A DNA stretch of 64,000 nt, taken from NCBI RefSeq assembly GCF_003946625.1, contig NZ_RHOR01000011.1, positions 1 to 64,000 on the forward strand, in the 5' to 3' direction. Of this stretch, positions 53,499 through 62,593 are shown in pieces. Origin of the DNA: Companilactobacillus kedongensis (lineage in GTDB: Bacteria > Bacillota > Bacilli > Lactobacillales > Lactobacillaceae). How positions within the stretch are numbered: position 1 is the first letter of the stretch; the number at the start of each line of letters is the position of its first letter. A model generated the notes under the pieces. The model did no database searches, was not told the DNA's origin, and saw nothing but the letters and a program-made list of their open reading frames with translations. The translations under genes and the position numbers were made by a program.

Positions 53499-54272
53499 CT
53501 AAAACAATTTCAGGGCAATACAAGCATTCCAAATTCCATCATCAGTCACATCGGTCGTGACATAATCAGCTAGTTCCTTAATTTTAGGTATTCCATTACC
53601 CATAGCTATCGTGTACCCTGCCTTTTCAAACATTTCTATATCATTCTCTTCATCCCCAAAGGCAAGCGTCTCTCCCGCTCTTATCTTCATGGCCGAAAGG
53701 ATTCTATCTATCCCCACTGCTTTATTTGAATTCTCCATAGTAACATCAAAAACACCCGGGGCAACCTTAACAGCTTGAATACCGTCTATTGGCACGTCAA
53801 AAGAATCTTTACTACGAACTATCATTTGTATAACTTCATCTGGAATCTTGCCATCAGGTATTTTATCCAGATCCATCGCACCATCGTCTAGAAATTGAGA
53901 ACTTTGATTAATGTACAAATGATCAATCGTCTCAAAACAATAGTCTATATGTTTACTTTCAAAATATTTAACAATTTCTTGTAGGTGATCTTTTGAAAAA
54001 ACATCATGGGCAATTTTTTGGTTCTTATATACCACGTAACGTCCATTATTGGCGATGAAGCTACCGATATTCAAACTCTGTAATAGTTCTCTTATCATAC
54101 CGTGATTTCTGCCTGTCGCTATTATTGGTTCGACACCTGTCTCTTTTAACTTTTTTATAGCTAGTCTAGTCGATTCTGGTACTCTCTCAACCATACTTGA
54201 TTTAACTTTAGGATCATTATGTGCTGCCAGTGTCCCATCTATATCAAAAAAAGCTAATTTATACTGTGACAT
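53499..54272 (-). CDS. Cof-type HAD-family phosphatase
   Basis: 257 residues. HAD motif I FFDIDGTLA with the nucleophilic Asp, motif II IATGRN, a C2B cap, Lys in VKVAPG region, and motif IV FGDEENDIEMFEKAG. Cof-type enzymes dephosphorylate sugar phosphates or nucleotide cofactors; the substrate cannot be read. ATG 54272 is chosen from GAGG 9 nt upstream rather than GTG 54278. Overlaps the ogt 3' end by 14 bp, so it is co-transcribed with it. Confidence 0.9.
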   Translation of the reverse strand: MSQYKLAFFDIDGTLAAHNDPKVKSSMVERVPESTRLAIKKLKETGVEPIIATGRNHGMIRELLQSLNIGSFIANNGRYVVYKNQKIAHDVFSKDHLQEIVKYFESKHIDYCFETIDHLYINQSSQFLDDGAMDLDKIPDGKIPDEVIQMIVRSKDSFDVPIDGIQAVKVAPGVFDVTMENSNKAVGIDRILSAMKIRAGETLAFGDEENDIEMFEKAGYTIAMGNGIPKIKELADYVTTDVTDDGIWNACIALKLF

Positions 54273-54771
54273 GTTCACTGACCTCTTTTTCTAAATTCAA
54301 CAACTCTTGTTTCATGGCTAACCCACCACGGTATCCACCTAATGTCCCATTCTTAGCTAAAACTCGGTGACATGGAACAATGATCGATACAGGATTTCTT
54401 CCAATAGCAGTTCCCACTGCCCTAACGGCTTTAGGACGATTGATTTTATTAGCAATTTCAGAATAGCTGCTTAGCCGTCCGTAAGGTATTTCCCGCAATT
54501 GATCCCAGACTTGCTTTTGAAATTCTGTTCCACTTACATCTAACTGCATATCAAAGGTAGTCCTTATTCCTTCAAGATATTCTCTTAGTTCTTTTATATA
54601 TTGTTTATTAAGTTCATCATTATAGCCTAGCTTGTCATGCTTAAAAAAGCTATTCAGTTCATTCATGTTACCATTTTGGCATCCTACAAAGGCCAAGCCC
54701 AAATTTGTGGATGCTATTAAATAATCTCTATTATTTATTTTTGTTTTAGAATAGAAGATTTCTTTTGCCAT
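54259..54771 (-). CDS. ogt: Methylated-DNA-[protein]-cysteine S-methyltransferase
   Basis: 170 residues. Suicide repair of O6-alkylguanine. The active-site loop SIIVPCHRVLAKNGTLGGYRGG carries the acceptor Cys, and PYGRLSSYSEIANKINRPKAVRAVGTAIGRNP is the DNA-binding helix region with the Arg finger. AGGTG stands 6 nt before ATG 54771. Divergent from adaA, forming an alkylation-response pair. Confidence 0.95.
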   Translation of the reverse strand: MAKEIFYSKTKINNRDYLIASTNLGLAFVGCQNGNMNELNSFFKHDKLGYNDELNKQYIKELREYLEGIRTTFDMQLDVSGTEFQKQVWDQLREIPYGRLSSYSEIANKINRPKAVRAVGTAIGRNPVSIIVPCHRVLAKNGTLGGYRGGLAMKQELLNLEKEVSEHVTV

Positions 54772-54848
54772 CTTATACACCTACTTTGTAATGGCTATAT
54801 TATATGCTATAATTCACTTAAAAATCTTGCTTTTTAATTGAGGGTTTT

Positions 54849-55418
54849 ATGAAAAAACATCTATTAACTGATCAAAGATGGACTGCAATCATAAATAATA
54901 ATAGTCAATTAGATGGAAAATTTTATTATGGTGTATCTACCACAAAAATATTTTGCAAGCCGTCTTGTAATTCAAAAAATCCCAATAGGGAAAATGTCGT
55001 TATTTTTAAAACTATTCAAGAAGCACAATCGATGGGATTTAGACCATGCAAAAGATGCCATCCTACTGGAATTAGGTTATCCAATGAGGAATGGGTCACA
55101 CAGGTAAGACTGTATCTTGAGCATAATTTTAAGAAAAAACTAACTCTCAATACAATTGCTGAAGATTGTCATGGTAGTCCCTATTACTTGCAAAGAACAT
55201 TCAAAAATATCATTCACCAGACTCCTCTATCCTATTTAAGTGATCTCAGATTAAATTACGCTAAAAACTTACTACGAGAAACTGAACTACCAATTAATAA
55301 AATATCAATCGACAGTGGCTTTTCTAGTGACACATATTTCATGACCTTTTTTAAGAAACAGGTTGGGATCACTCCGAGTGAATTCCGCCAAAGTTTGAAA
55401 GGAGACATTTATGGTTAA
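54849..55418 (+). CDS. adaA: AdaA-like methylphosphotriester sensor and AraC-type regulator
   Basis: 189 residues. The N-terminal Ada zinc domain has the four Cys set: FCKPSCNSKNP and RPCKRCHPTG; methylation of the first Cys by DNA phosphotriesters turns the protein into an activator. The C-terminal AraC HTH reads LTLNTIAEDCHGSPYYLQRTFKNI and LPINKISIDSGFSSDTYFMTFFKKQVGITPSEFRQ. In Bacillus, adaA induces itself and the O6-guanine methyltransferase gene; here ogt lies divergently 77 bp away, which should contain the shared operator. Its end overlaps the next gene by 8 bp. Confidence 0.95.
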   Translation: MKKHLLTDQRWTAIINNNSQLDGKFYYGVSTTKIFCKPSCNSKNPNRENVVIFKTIQEAQSMGFRPCKRCHPTGIRLSNEEWVTQVRLYLEHNFKKKLTLNTIAEDCHGSPYYLQRTFKNIIHQTPLSYLSDLRLNYAKNLLRETELPINKISIDSGFSSDTYFMTFFKKQVGITPSEFRQSLKGDIYG

Positions 55419-56253
55419 AATACCTTTTAAGGCTGGTTTTGACGCCTATTTAAAAACGAGACACATATCTAAACGTGCTAATATCGAATATAACAATTCA
55501 TTGAACGATTTCTTTGCCTTTGTGATCGAACATAATTCAGAATATAAAATATCTGAAGATATTAAAGATGTTCACGAGTTAGACGTCCGTGAATTCAAGA
55601 ATTTTATGCTGACTAATCTGGAATTAAGCCCCAGCACGATCAATAAAGTCATCAGCAATCTAAATGTTTACTTCAAATATATTTTTGGCATCAAAAAGTC
55701 AATCGAGATCCCGACTCTATACGTCAATAGTGTTACCGTACCTAAGCAGTCTGACTTCCCTACGGAAATATTCTTAGAACTGCCTAAATATCTTAATAAA
55801 GAAATCAGCGTCTATACACGCTTACTTATTCTTGTCATATCTAAAGGTTTCACTTACAAGGAAGCTTTGGCACCAGACTTTTATAAGGAATTCAACCAGC
55901 TGGATTTTGCACAGTTTGAAAAGAAGTTTCTAAATATATACCAAGCATTTATTGATCCATACAAAACATACTGGCAAAATGACAATTTGTTTTTGAGTCG
56001 AAATAAAGCTGCTAACTCACCGTTGTTATCTGTACCTGCCTTACACAGAGATTTGAAAACTGATAGTGAGGAATTAAGCCTTGATTTGGCACCAAAGAAA
56101 CTTTATACGACGTTTATCTTGATTGCCTTAAGTACCAAGCATATCTCAGAAGACCAACAACGTGCACTGGATGCATTGGATACAGCATCAATTTTGTATT
56201 ACCGTCGTTTAAAACGCGAAACTAACTTTCCTTTACATAAGGAGCAAGATTAA
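55411..56253 (+). CDS. Tyrosine recombinase-like protein without catalytic residues
   Basis: 280 residues. N-terminal SAM-like core-binding domain (FDAYLKTRHISKRANIEYNNSLNDFFAF; LELSPSTINKVISNLNVYFKYIF) and a C-terminal domain that keeps the fold but not the chemistry: GLRISEAL is here GFTYKEAL (Thr148 for Arg), and HKLRHT is KKLYTT (229-234), so Arg I, His II and Arg II are all lost; Tyr263/264 may remain. RBS AAAGGAG inside adaA. It is translationally linked to adaA and followed directly by the LOG gene. A DNA-binding or architectural role is possible. Catalytically empty XerD-like proteins are known in streptococci. Confidence 0.8.
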   Translation: MVKIPFKAGFDAYLKTRHISKRANIEYNNSLNDFFAFVIEHNSEYKISEDIKDVHELDVREFKNFMLTNLELSPSTINKVISNLNVYFKYIFGIKKSIEIPTLYVNSVTVPKQSDFPTEIFLELPKYLNKEISVYTRLLILVISKGFTYKEALAPDFYKEFNQLDFAQFEKKFLNIYQAFIDPYKTYWQNDNLFLSRNKAANSPLLSVPALHRDLKTDSEELSLDLAPKKLYTTFILIALSTKHISEDQQRALDALDTASILYYRRLKRETNFPLHKEQD

Positions 56254-56817
56254 ATGAAAAATATTGCCGTATACTGCGGTGCCGCATCTGGTAACAAAGA
56301 TATTTTCAAGCAGAGTGCTATTGATTTGGGTCACTGGATAGTGAAAAATGACTACGGATTAACCTACGGAGGCGGCCATTTTGGCTTAATGGGCGTAATT
56401 GCTGATACTGTCTTAAAAGATAATGGTTATGTTCACGGCATCATCACTGAAACTTTAAACAGCCGAAACTTAACACATGAGAAACTGTCTAAGTTAGATA
56501 TCGTTGATGGAATGGATACTAGAAAGAAACTCATGTTGAAAGATTCTATTGCCAGTATCGCTTTACCTGGTGGACCTGGAACTTTAGAGGAAATATCTGA
56601 AGCTTATTCTTGGTCTAGAATTGGTGATAACAATAATCCTTGCATCTTCTACAACGTCGATCACTATTATGATGCTCTGAAAAAGTTTTTCGATACAATG
56701 ACAGAGAATGGATTTTTAGATGTATACGCTCGGAAGGCTTTACTATTTTCAAACTCATTAGACGAAATAGATAGTTTTATATCAAGCTATCAAGCACCAC
56801 CAATTAGACATTTTTAA
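56254..56817 (+). CDS. LOG family protein (TIGR00730-type)
   Basis: 187 residues. KNIAVYCGAASGNK, LTYGGGHFGLMGVIAD, DGMDTRKKLMLKDS and ALPGGPGTLEEISEAYSW are the LOG signatures, including PGGxGTxxE. Plant and several bacterial members release cytokinin bases from nucleoside monophosphates; the physiological role in lactic bacteria is unclear. It begins one base after the preceding stop, so it is the last gene of the adaA unit. Old annotations as lysine decarboxylase are wrong for this family. Confidence 0.92.
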   Translation: MKNIAVYCGAASGNKDIFKQSAIDLGHWIVKNDYGLTYGGGHFGLMGVIADTVLKDNGYVHGIITETLNSRNLTHEKLSKLDIVDGMDTRKKLMLKDSIASIALPGGPGTLEEISEAYSWSRIGDNNNPCIFYNVDHYYDALKKFFDTMTENGFLDVYARKALLFSNSLDEIDSFISSYQAPPIRHF

Positions 56818-56870
56818 ATTGTTTAAACATATTATTTTACATCTGAGGGTAATGGTACTATATTAACAGT

Positions 56871-56903
56871 GTCAGATAGAGATAAACGAATCTCTTATCT
56901 GAC
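56871..56903. other. Isolated hairpin in the LOG-glcU intergenic region
   Basis: GTCAGATAGAGAT and ATCTCTTATCTGAC form a 13-bp stem with one bulged base, six-base loop and no T-run. TACTATATTAACAG precedes it. Operator, mRNA processing hairpin or part of a small RNA ending at the terminator at 57040 are possible. Confidence 0.4.
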
Positions 56904-57033
56904 TGAATACTCCTTAAATATATATATCATTTAATTTCCCCCCTCGATTGTTAAATGATAAATCCCTCCCAATTTTAAGATTAATTTGTATAAATTTGAA
57001 ATATCAATAAATTCCATCAATTCCCTGATAAAT

Positions 57034-57074
57034 AAAAAACCACACCAGAATTTTTTCTGATGTGGCTTTTTTTA
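57034..57074. terminator. Bidirectional terminator between LOG gene and glcU
   Basis: CCACA-C-CAGAA pairs with TTCTG-A-TGTGG; A-run and T-run on either side. Confidence 0.85.
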
Positions 57075-57959
57075 TTTAATAAAGGCTGTAATAATTCCGG
57101 CTACGACCACCAAGGCTAACCCTGATAGAACTGCAACCATTTCTTTCCTCGTTTTCTTTTCATGTAATACGAAAATACCGCCCAAAGTGGCAATGATAAC
57201 GCTCATTTGAGAAAGGGTAAATCCTGTAGCTAGTCCGTTAACATCAGGACGAGCTGAAATTAAATATGTTAAAGCAGCTAGAGCAAAGAAGAAACCACTA
57301 ATAATATTAGTATATGAACTCTTTGTGGTAAATGGTTTGGAATCTCGATTGCTCTTTGTAGCTAAGGCAAAGATAGTAGCAACGACTGCCATACCTAATG
57401 CCTGTGGTAGAAATGCTTGGAATCCGTCAACATCAATTGCTTGTGGGAAAGCTGAATATCCTAGATATCCTGCTTCAGCAAGCAAGACTAGCAATAGACC
57501 TTTAACGGCACTAGATCCATTCTCTTTAGTTTTATTCTCACCATAAGTTGTTAGATACACACCTACAATAATCAATAAAATTGAAAGAAAACCGATTATT
57601 TTAGCACTAGGCCTTGACCACTCACCCAAGACTAAAACACCCCAAAGTGATGCACCGATCAACTGAAATCCAGTTGAGATAGGCATTGTTCTTGAAACCC
57701 CCATCTCGGTGAAGGCGTAAAAGACTAAAATCTGTCCAAGTGACCAACAGGCTCCAGAGATAAAGGTAAATATAAACTCTTTACCCCCAATTAGAGGAGT
57801 TTGCTTAAAGACGGCTACAACAATGGCCATTATTAATGTTCCATATGTTGCTCCAAGAATTTGATTAATCGGCTTACCACCAAATTTACCGGTCAGGACT
57901 GGAAATAAACCCCAACCGATCATTGGTACGAGACCAATTAATATATTTAATGCATTCAT
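57072..57959 (-). CDS. glcU: GRP-family sugar (glucose/ribose) uptake protein
   Basis: 295 residues with ten membrane segments. The start MNALNILIGLVPMIGWGLFPVLTGKFGGKPINQILGATYG (first part) and SGACWSLGQILVFYAFTEMGVSRTMPIS are typical of the GlcU/RbsU group of the drug/metabolite transporter superfamily; these import glucose or ribose by proton symport. Which sugar is not readable. A promoter whose -35 overlaps a cre-like site lies upstream, with a hairpin in the leader. GGGAG precedes the ATG. Confidence 0.9.
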   Translation of the reverse strand: MNALNILIGLVPMIGWGLFPVLTGKFGGKPINQILGATYGTLIMAIVVAVFKQTPLIGGKEFIFTFISGACWSLGQILVFYAFTEMGVSRTMPISTGFQLIGASLWGVLVLGEWSRPSAKIIGFLSILLIIVGVYLTTYGENKTKENGSSAVKGLLLVLLAEAGYLGYSAFPQAIDVDGFQAFLPQALGMAVVATIFALATKSNRDSKPFTTKSSYTNIISGFFFALAALTYLISARPDVNGLATGFTLSQMSVIIATLGGIFVLHEKKTRKEMVAVLSGLALVVVAGIITAFIK

Positions 57960-57997
57960 TTAAAAACTCCCTTTTTCTTAAATAAAAACGCCAATAG

Positions 57998-58034
57998 AAA
58001 AACTGCTAGATTTCGAAAAAATCCAGCAGTTTTT
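57998..58034 (-). terminator. Hairpin terminator in glcU leader / after ppaC
   Basis: AAAAACTGCT(A)GATT pairs with AATC(C)AGCAGTTTTT; the minus-strand product ends in U-run. It begins about 6 nt after the predicted glcU start, so it may both end ppaC transcripts and attenuate glcU. Confidence 0.75.
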
Positions 58035-58046
58035 GACGATAATTGT

Positions 58047-58075
58047 ATTATACATACCCGAGATAACGTTTTCAA
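58047..58075 (-). promoter_or_regulatory. glcU promoter with overlapping cre-like site
   Basis: On the minus strand TTGAAA (58070-58075), 17-bp spacer, TATAAT (58047-58052). TGAAAACGTTATCT (58061-58074) matches TGWAANCGNTNWCA at 13 of 14 positions and overlaps the -35, predicting CcpA repression. Confidence 0.7.
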
Positions 58076-58157
58076 GAAAATAATCTCTAAATTCACAAAT
58101 ATTTTTAGTGATTTTTTGTATATTTATTTTTCATAAAATAATTTGTAAAAGTCGGTT

Positions 58158-59093
58158 TTAGAAGTTTTCATTCAATGGAGGAACAACTTGCTTCTTACGT
58201 GATACAACGCCAGGTAATGAAGCTTTGTTATCTTCAACTTTTGTATCAAGTGATTTTTCGAAAACTGAGACAGCGTTTTCATTACCTAATACCAAGCCAG
58301 TTGTGTCACTTGTAAGAATGTTTGTGATTAATAGAATGAAAAGATCATAGCCTTCTTTTTCATTCTCGGCTTTGATATCAGCAGTAAATTCTGCTTCACG
58401 TTTCAATGTATCAGCGATATCAACAGTATTTACTTGAGCAATACGTACACTCTTACCATTCATATCAAAACTCTTAGCATCCATATCAATTAGTTCTTTT
58501 GTTGACTTACTGTCAAGGTTTGTACCAGCTTTCAACATATCAAGACCATATGATTCATAGTCGATACCTGCTGTTTCAGATAAGCTCTTCAAAGCAGCCT
58601 TATCTTCATCAGTTGTTGTAGGTGATTTTAATAGTAGTGTATCTGAAATGATAGCTGAAGCCATCAAGCCAGCTAAGTTAGCAGGAACTTCAACATCTTC
58701 TTCGGCATACATTTCCCAAAGAATAGTACTTGTACATCCAACTGGTTGTGCACGATAAAATAGAGGATTTGCTGTATCAAAGTTTGCAATTCTGTGGTGA
58801 TCAACAACGTGAGTAACTGTTAGGTCTTCAATATCATCTAAGCTTTGTTGTCTTTCATTGTGGTCAACAAGCATAACTGATTTAACTTCACCATTAGCAG
58901 CTGAAATAACACGAGGGTATTTAGCATCAAACTTGTCAAAAACATATTTTGTTTCTTCATTAGGTTCACCCAAGGCAACAGCTTCAGTATTGAAACCTAA
59001 TTGATTTTGTAAGTATGAGTATGAAATTGCTGCTACAACAGCATCTGTATCAGGATTTTTGTGTCCAAAAACTAATTCTTTTTCTTTAGTCAT
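58158..59093 (-). CDS. ppaC: Manganese-dependent inorganic pyrophosphatase (DHH family)
   Basis: 311 residues. Hydrolyses PPi. DHH motifs: VFGHKNPDTDAVVAAI (His and two Asp ligands), MLVDHNERQQS, VVDHHRIANF, and the C-terminal DHHA2 domain with SRKKQVVPPL, which carries the substrate-binding Ser-Arg-Lys-Lys. Family II enzymes use Mn2+ or Co2+. GGGG lies before the ATG. It reads in the same direction as the LysR gene, 22 bp apart. Confidence 0.97.
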   Translation of the reverse strand: MTKEKELVFGHKNPDTDAVVAAISYSYLQNQLGFNTEAVALGEPNEETKYVFDKFDAKYPRVISAANGEVKSVMLVDHNERQQSLDDIEDLTVTHVVDHHRIANFDTANPLFYRAQPVGCTSTILWEMYAEEDVEVPANLAGLMASAIISDTLLLKSPTTTDEDKAALKSLSETAGIDYESYGLDMLKAGTNLDSKSTKELIDMDAKSFDMNGKSVRIAQVNTVDIADTLKREAEFTADIKAENEKEGYDLFILLITNILTSDTTGLVLGNENAVSVFEKSLDTKVEDNKASLPGVVSRKKQVVPPLNENF

Positions 59094-59115
59094 TTAAAAT
59101 TTCCCCTTTTCTATT

Positions 59116-60075
59116 TTATCTTGAAGACTTCAGACGTTCGATATAACCTACTTTATCTAAGAAATTACTCCACTCTTCAAAGAATTCATTGATCCGTGGA
59201 ATCTTTTCTTTATCTTCTCGATATACAAATGATAATTCACTTGATATGGCTGGTTCAAGTGGTGTTTGATAAAGTTTTATTAATGATTCATGAGCCAAAC
59301 AAAAACTAAGTGGTAACCCAGTATAAATATTGTCTGATTCTTGAGCAAATTTCAGCAATTGATATGGTGAAGAGAATCTAGCAATAACATTTGGAGTATC
59401 AACCAGAGCATCCCTAAAATGTTCTGTCAGCAGATTAGATAGATAATAGTCCTCTAAATATGCTGCCCAGGGACGTTCTACGGCATCTTTATATGTTGCT
59501 TTACCCTTTTTATTGATTCGGTCACTATTATGTATCAGCATAATATTATCGCTGATGATCTTCTTAGATTTATATATCTTCCAATTTTTTATATTCTCAT
59601 CAGGTAAATACATAATTGCTAAGTCGATTCGATTATTTTGAATATTTTCCCAAATATCTTTTCTCGTTAGTGAATTCAATTCAATTTCAATACCAGGGTT
59701 ATTTTTCTTATATTCAACAATAAAGTCTTCAATAACGACTGATTCAGTAGTCGCCAATAATCCAATACTGATTTTTCCAGTTGTACTAGAAGATTCTTGT
59801 TGGATCGTATCAGTCACTGTATTGATCGTATTAAAGATATCGTGTGTTGCCTCAAGTAGTGATGATCCGGCATCCGTTAGATAGATCTTCTTGCCCATGC
59901 TGTAAAACAATGGTGTACCTACAACATGCTCAATTTTTTTGATCTGTTGTGTCAAAGCAGGTTGAGTAATACCTAGCGATTGAGCTGTCTTTGTATAGCT
60001 CATATTCTTTGTTAATTCATCGAAGTAGTTCAACGCTTTTGAACTAAAAACTCTTCTTGACTTTTCATCCAGCAA
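59116..60075 (-). CDS. LysR-family transcriptional regulator
   Basis: 319 residues. N-terminal winged HTH (ALNYFDELTKNMSYTKTAQSL, TQPALTQQIKKIEHVVGTPLF) and C-terminal periplasmic-binding-like effector domain (GKISIGLLATTESVVIEDFI, IDLAIMYLPDENIKNWKIY). TTG start with AGGAGG eight nt upstream. The effector and targets are unknown; the next genes are ppaC downstream and parC upstream, neither an obvious target. Confidence 0.92.
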   Translation of the reverse strand: MLDEKSRRVFSSKALNYFDELTKNMSYTKTAQSLGITQPALTQQIKKIEHVVGTPLFYSMGKKIYLTDAGSSLLEATHDIFNTINTVTDTIQQESSSTTGKISIGLLATTESVVIEDFIVEYKKNNPGIEIELNSLTRKDIWENIQNNRIDLAIMYLPDENIKNWKIYKSKKIISDNIMLIHNSDRINKKGKATYKDAVERPWAAYLEDYYLSNLLTEHFRDALVDTPNVIARFSSPYQLLKFAQESDNIYTGLPLSFCLAHESLIKLYQTPLEPAISSELSFVYREDKEKIPRINEFFEEWSNFLDKVGYIERLKSSR

Positions 60076-60147
60076 TCAGAAATCCTCCTAATTATTAATA
60101 TAAACTAATAATACTATATAAGTTTAACTTATTGTTTATATAACAAA

Positions 60148-62583
60148 TTATTTTTCAATTTCGTCTTTGACAAAACGGCTAGGCATTCCATCACTAGCCG
60201 GATCCATAATGAACGATCCATTTGAATATCTGTCAGAAATAGGATGATTCTTTTGATCTATCGAAATAAGTTTATTTTCAGAAGTCACGACAGACAGTCC
60301 AATACCCGGCTCAACATCTGTTACAAGTTGAATTCTATGTGGCTCACGTTTTAATTCACGTAACGTCAATACACCACGTTTGGCACGACTTGTTATTGGT
60401 ATTTCTGAAAGCTTCATTTGCTTATAAGCACCGCGTTGAGTCAAGATGGCGACTTTATTACTTGGATCTGTTAAGAAGAATCCAGCCAATTCATCATCAT
60501 CTTTTAAATTAACAAATTTAACTCCGACGGCACGATTACCAACAACTGGTACTTCATCTAGTTCAAATGAGCAGGCATATGAACGTTTTGTAAATACATA
60601 GACGATTCGGCTAATGTCATCCACATAATAAACATCCAATACTCGCGCTTGATCTGTTTTTAATTTTGCAAAACAGCTTGCTCGTGACTTATATGTTCTA
60701 CCAGGCAAGAGATCTTTAAAGGATACTTGCTTAATATAATTCTCACTCGTAGCAATCAAGAAATTACCTGGTTGTTCTAATTTATCAAAAACAAAAGCTC
60801 TCAAGATTGTTTCATCAGACGCTAAACCGATCTCTTGTGACAAATGAGAGCCTGTGTCCTTCCAACGACTGTCATCCAGCTCAAAAATCTGACGATAAAT
60901 CAGATTACCCTTGTTGGTAAAGATAAATAAGTGATCTAAAGTACTTACCTCTTGGTCCAAAATTGGATAATCCTCGTCTTTTAGTCCATTATCATCAGTA
61001 TCTGACGCTTGATATGAACGCAGACTGCTTCGTTTGACGTATCCATCATGGCTAACTAACAAACGGACTGTTTCATTGGCCACTAGGACACTTGTATCAA
61101 CTTCAATTTCAGCCACTTTAGCCTCGATCTTAGTACGACGCTTATCAGCATAAGTCTTTTTAACGTCTAGCAACTCATCTTTAATAACATTCATTAAAGT
61201 ATCGTGATCATTAATAATGCTATTCAAGTAATCGATAGTTGCATGTAACTCTTTATCTTCTTTTTCCAATTCTGTCACATCAGTATTAGTCAAACGGTAA
61301 AGTTGTAACGATACGATAGCTTCAGCTTGTTTCTCAGTGAATTGGTATTCTTTGATCAAATTATTTTTGGCATCGGATTTATTCTTACTGCCGCGAATTG
61401 TTTTGATCACTTTATCTAGAATGGATAAAGCCTTGATCAAACCTTCAACAATGTGCAATCTGCTCTTAGCTTTAGCTAGATCAAACTTACTACGTCTTAA
61501 GACAACTTCCTGTTGATGCTTAACATACTCAGTTAGAATTTGAACCAAGCCAACTTGTTGCGGACGCATGTCAGCGATAGCAACCATATTGAAGTTATAT
61601 GAGATCTGTAGGTCAGTATTCTTGAACAAATAATTCAAGATCCCTTGTCCATCGACATCCCTCTTCAACTCAATAACAATTGACAATCCTTGCCTGTCAC
61701 TTTCGTCACGCACTTCTGCAATACCGTCGACCTTTTTCATAACTCTAGCTTCGTCAATTTTTTTAACTAACACGGCCTTGTTTACTTCATAAGGAATCTC
61801 TGTCACTACGATTTGTGATTTATGACCACGCAAATTTTCAATTGAAGTCTTAGAACGCAAGTATACTTTGCCACGTCCTGTTTCATAGGCTTCACGAATA
61901 CCTTTAGCACCTTGTAAAATACCGCCAGTTGGAAAATCTGGACCTTTAACAATTTTCATCAAATCATCCAAAGTAGCATCTGGATTACCTATCAACTTGA
62001 TAGTTGCATCGATAACTTCACCTAAATTATGTGGCGGAATCTCCGTAGCATAACCGGCTGAGATACCGGTTGAACCATTGACTAGTAGATTAGGAAATCT
62101 AGCTGGCAGAACCTTAGGTTCTTTTTCTGTATCATCAAAATTCCATTCTTCGTCGACGGTATCCTTGTTAATATCACGCAACATTTCGGCTGAGATCTTA
62201 CTTAGTCTAGCTTCTGTATAACGCATGGCGGCAGGTGGATCACCATCCATAGAACCATTATTACCGTGCATCTCGATCAAAGGTGCTCGTAATTTCCAAT
62301 CTTGTGACAATCGAACCATGGCTTCATAAATTGATGAATCACCGTGCGGATGAAAATTACCCATAACATTACCGACACCTTTGGCCGATTTTCTAAAACC
62401 TTTATCATAAGTATTTCCATCAAGATACATTGAGTAGAGAATTCTACGCTGAACGGGCTTTAATCCATCACGAATATCTGGTAAAGCTCGCTCTTGAATA
62501 ATCGATTTAGAATATCTCTCAAAACGATCTCCCATAATCTTCTCTAAAGAAATATCTTGAATTTTAGGAGAATTTTTAACCAA
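60148..62583 (-). CDS. parC: DNA topoisomerase IV subunit A
   Basis: 811 residues. Decatenates daughter chromosomes with ParE. Catalytic Tyr in PPAAMRYTEARLS (about residue 120), quinolone region HPHGDSSIYEAMVRLSQDW with Ser and Glu in wild-type form, SGYATEIPPHNL, coiled-coil ending in the C-gate, and a C-terminal beta-pinwheel with repeated ATSENYIKQV/TQRGAYKQMK blades. Starts with TTG 10 bp after parE; AGGTGAT upstream. Confidence 0.97.
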   Translation of the reverse strand: MVKNSPKIQDISLEKIMGDRFERYSKSIIQERALPDIRDGLKPVQRRILYSMYLDGNTYDKGFRKSAKGVGNVMGNFHPHGDSSIYEAMVRLSQDWKLRAPLIEMHGNNGSMDGDPPAAMRYTEARLSKISAEMLRDINKDTVDEEWNFDDTEKEPKVLPARFPNLLVNGSTGISAGYATEIPPHNLGEVIDATIKLIGNPDATLDDLMKIVKGPDFPTGGILQGAKGIREAYETGRGKVYLRSKTSIENLRGHKSQIVVTEIPYEVNKAVLVKKIDEARVMKKVDGIAEVRDESDRQGLSIVIELKRDVDGQGILNYLFKNTDLQISYNFNMVAIADMRPQQVGLVQILTEYVKHQQEVVLRRSKFDLAKAKSRLHIVEGLIKALSILDKVIKTIRGSKNKSDAKNNLIKEYQFTEKQAEAIVSLQLYRLTNTDVTELEKEDKELHATIDYLNSIINDHDTLMNVIKDELLDVKKTYADKRRTKIEAKVAEIEVDTSVLVANETVRLLVSHDGYVKRSSLRSYQASDTDDNGLKDEDYPILDQEVSTLDHLFIFTNKGNLIYRQIFELDDSRWKDTGSHLSQEIGLASDETILRAFVFDKLEQPGNFLIATSENYIKQVSFKDLLPGRTYKSRASCFAKLKTDQARVLDVYYVDDISRIVYVFTKRSYACSFELDEVPVVGNRAVGVKFVNLKDDDELAGFFLTDPSNKVAILTQRGAYKQMKLSEIPITSRAKRGVLTLRELKREPHRIQLVTDVEPGIGLSVVTSENKLISIDQKNHPISDRYSNGSFIMDPASDGMPSRFVKDEIEK

Positions 62584-62593
62584 ATTTTATCAC

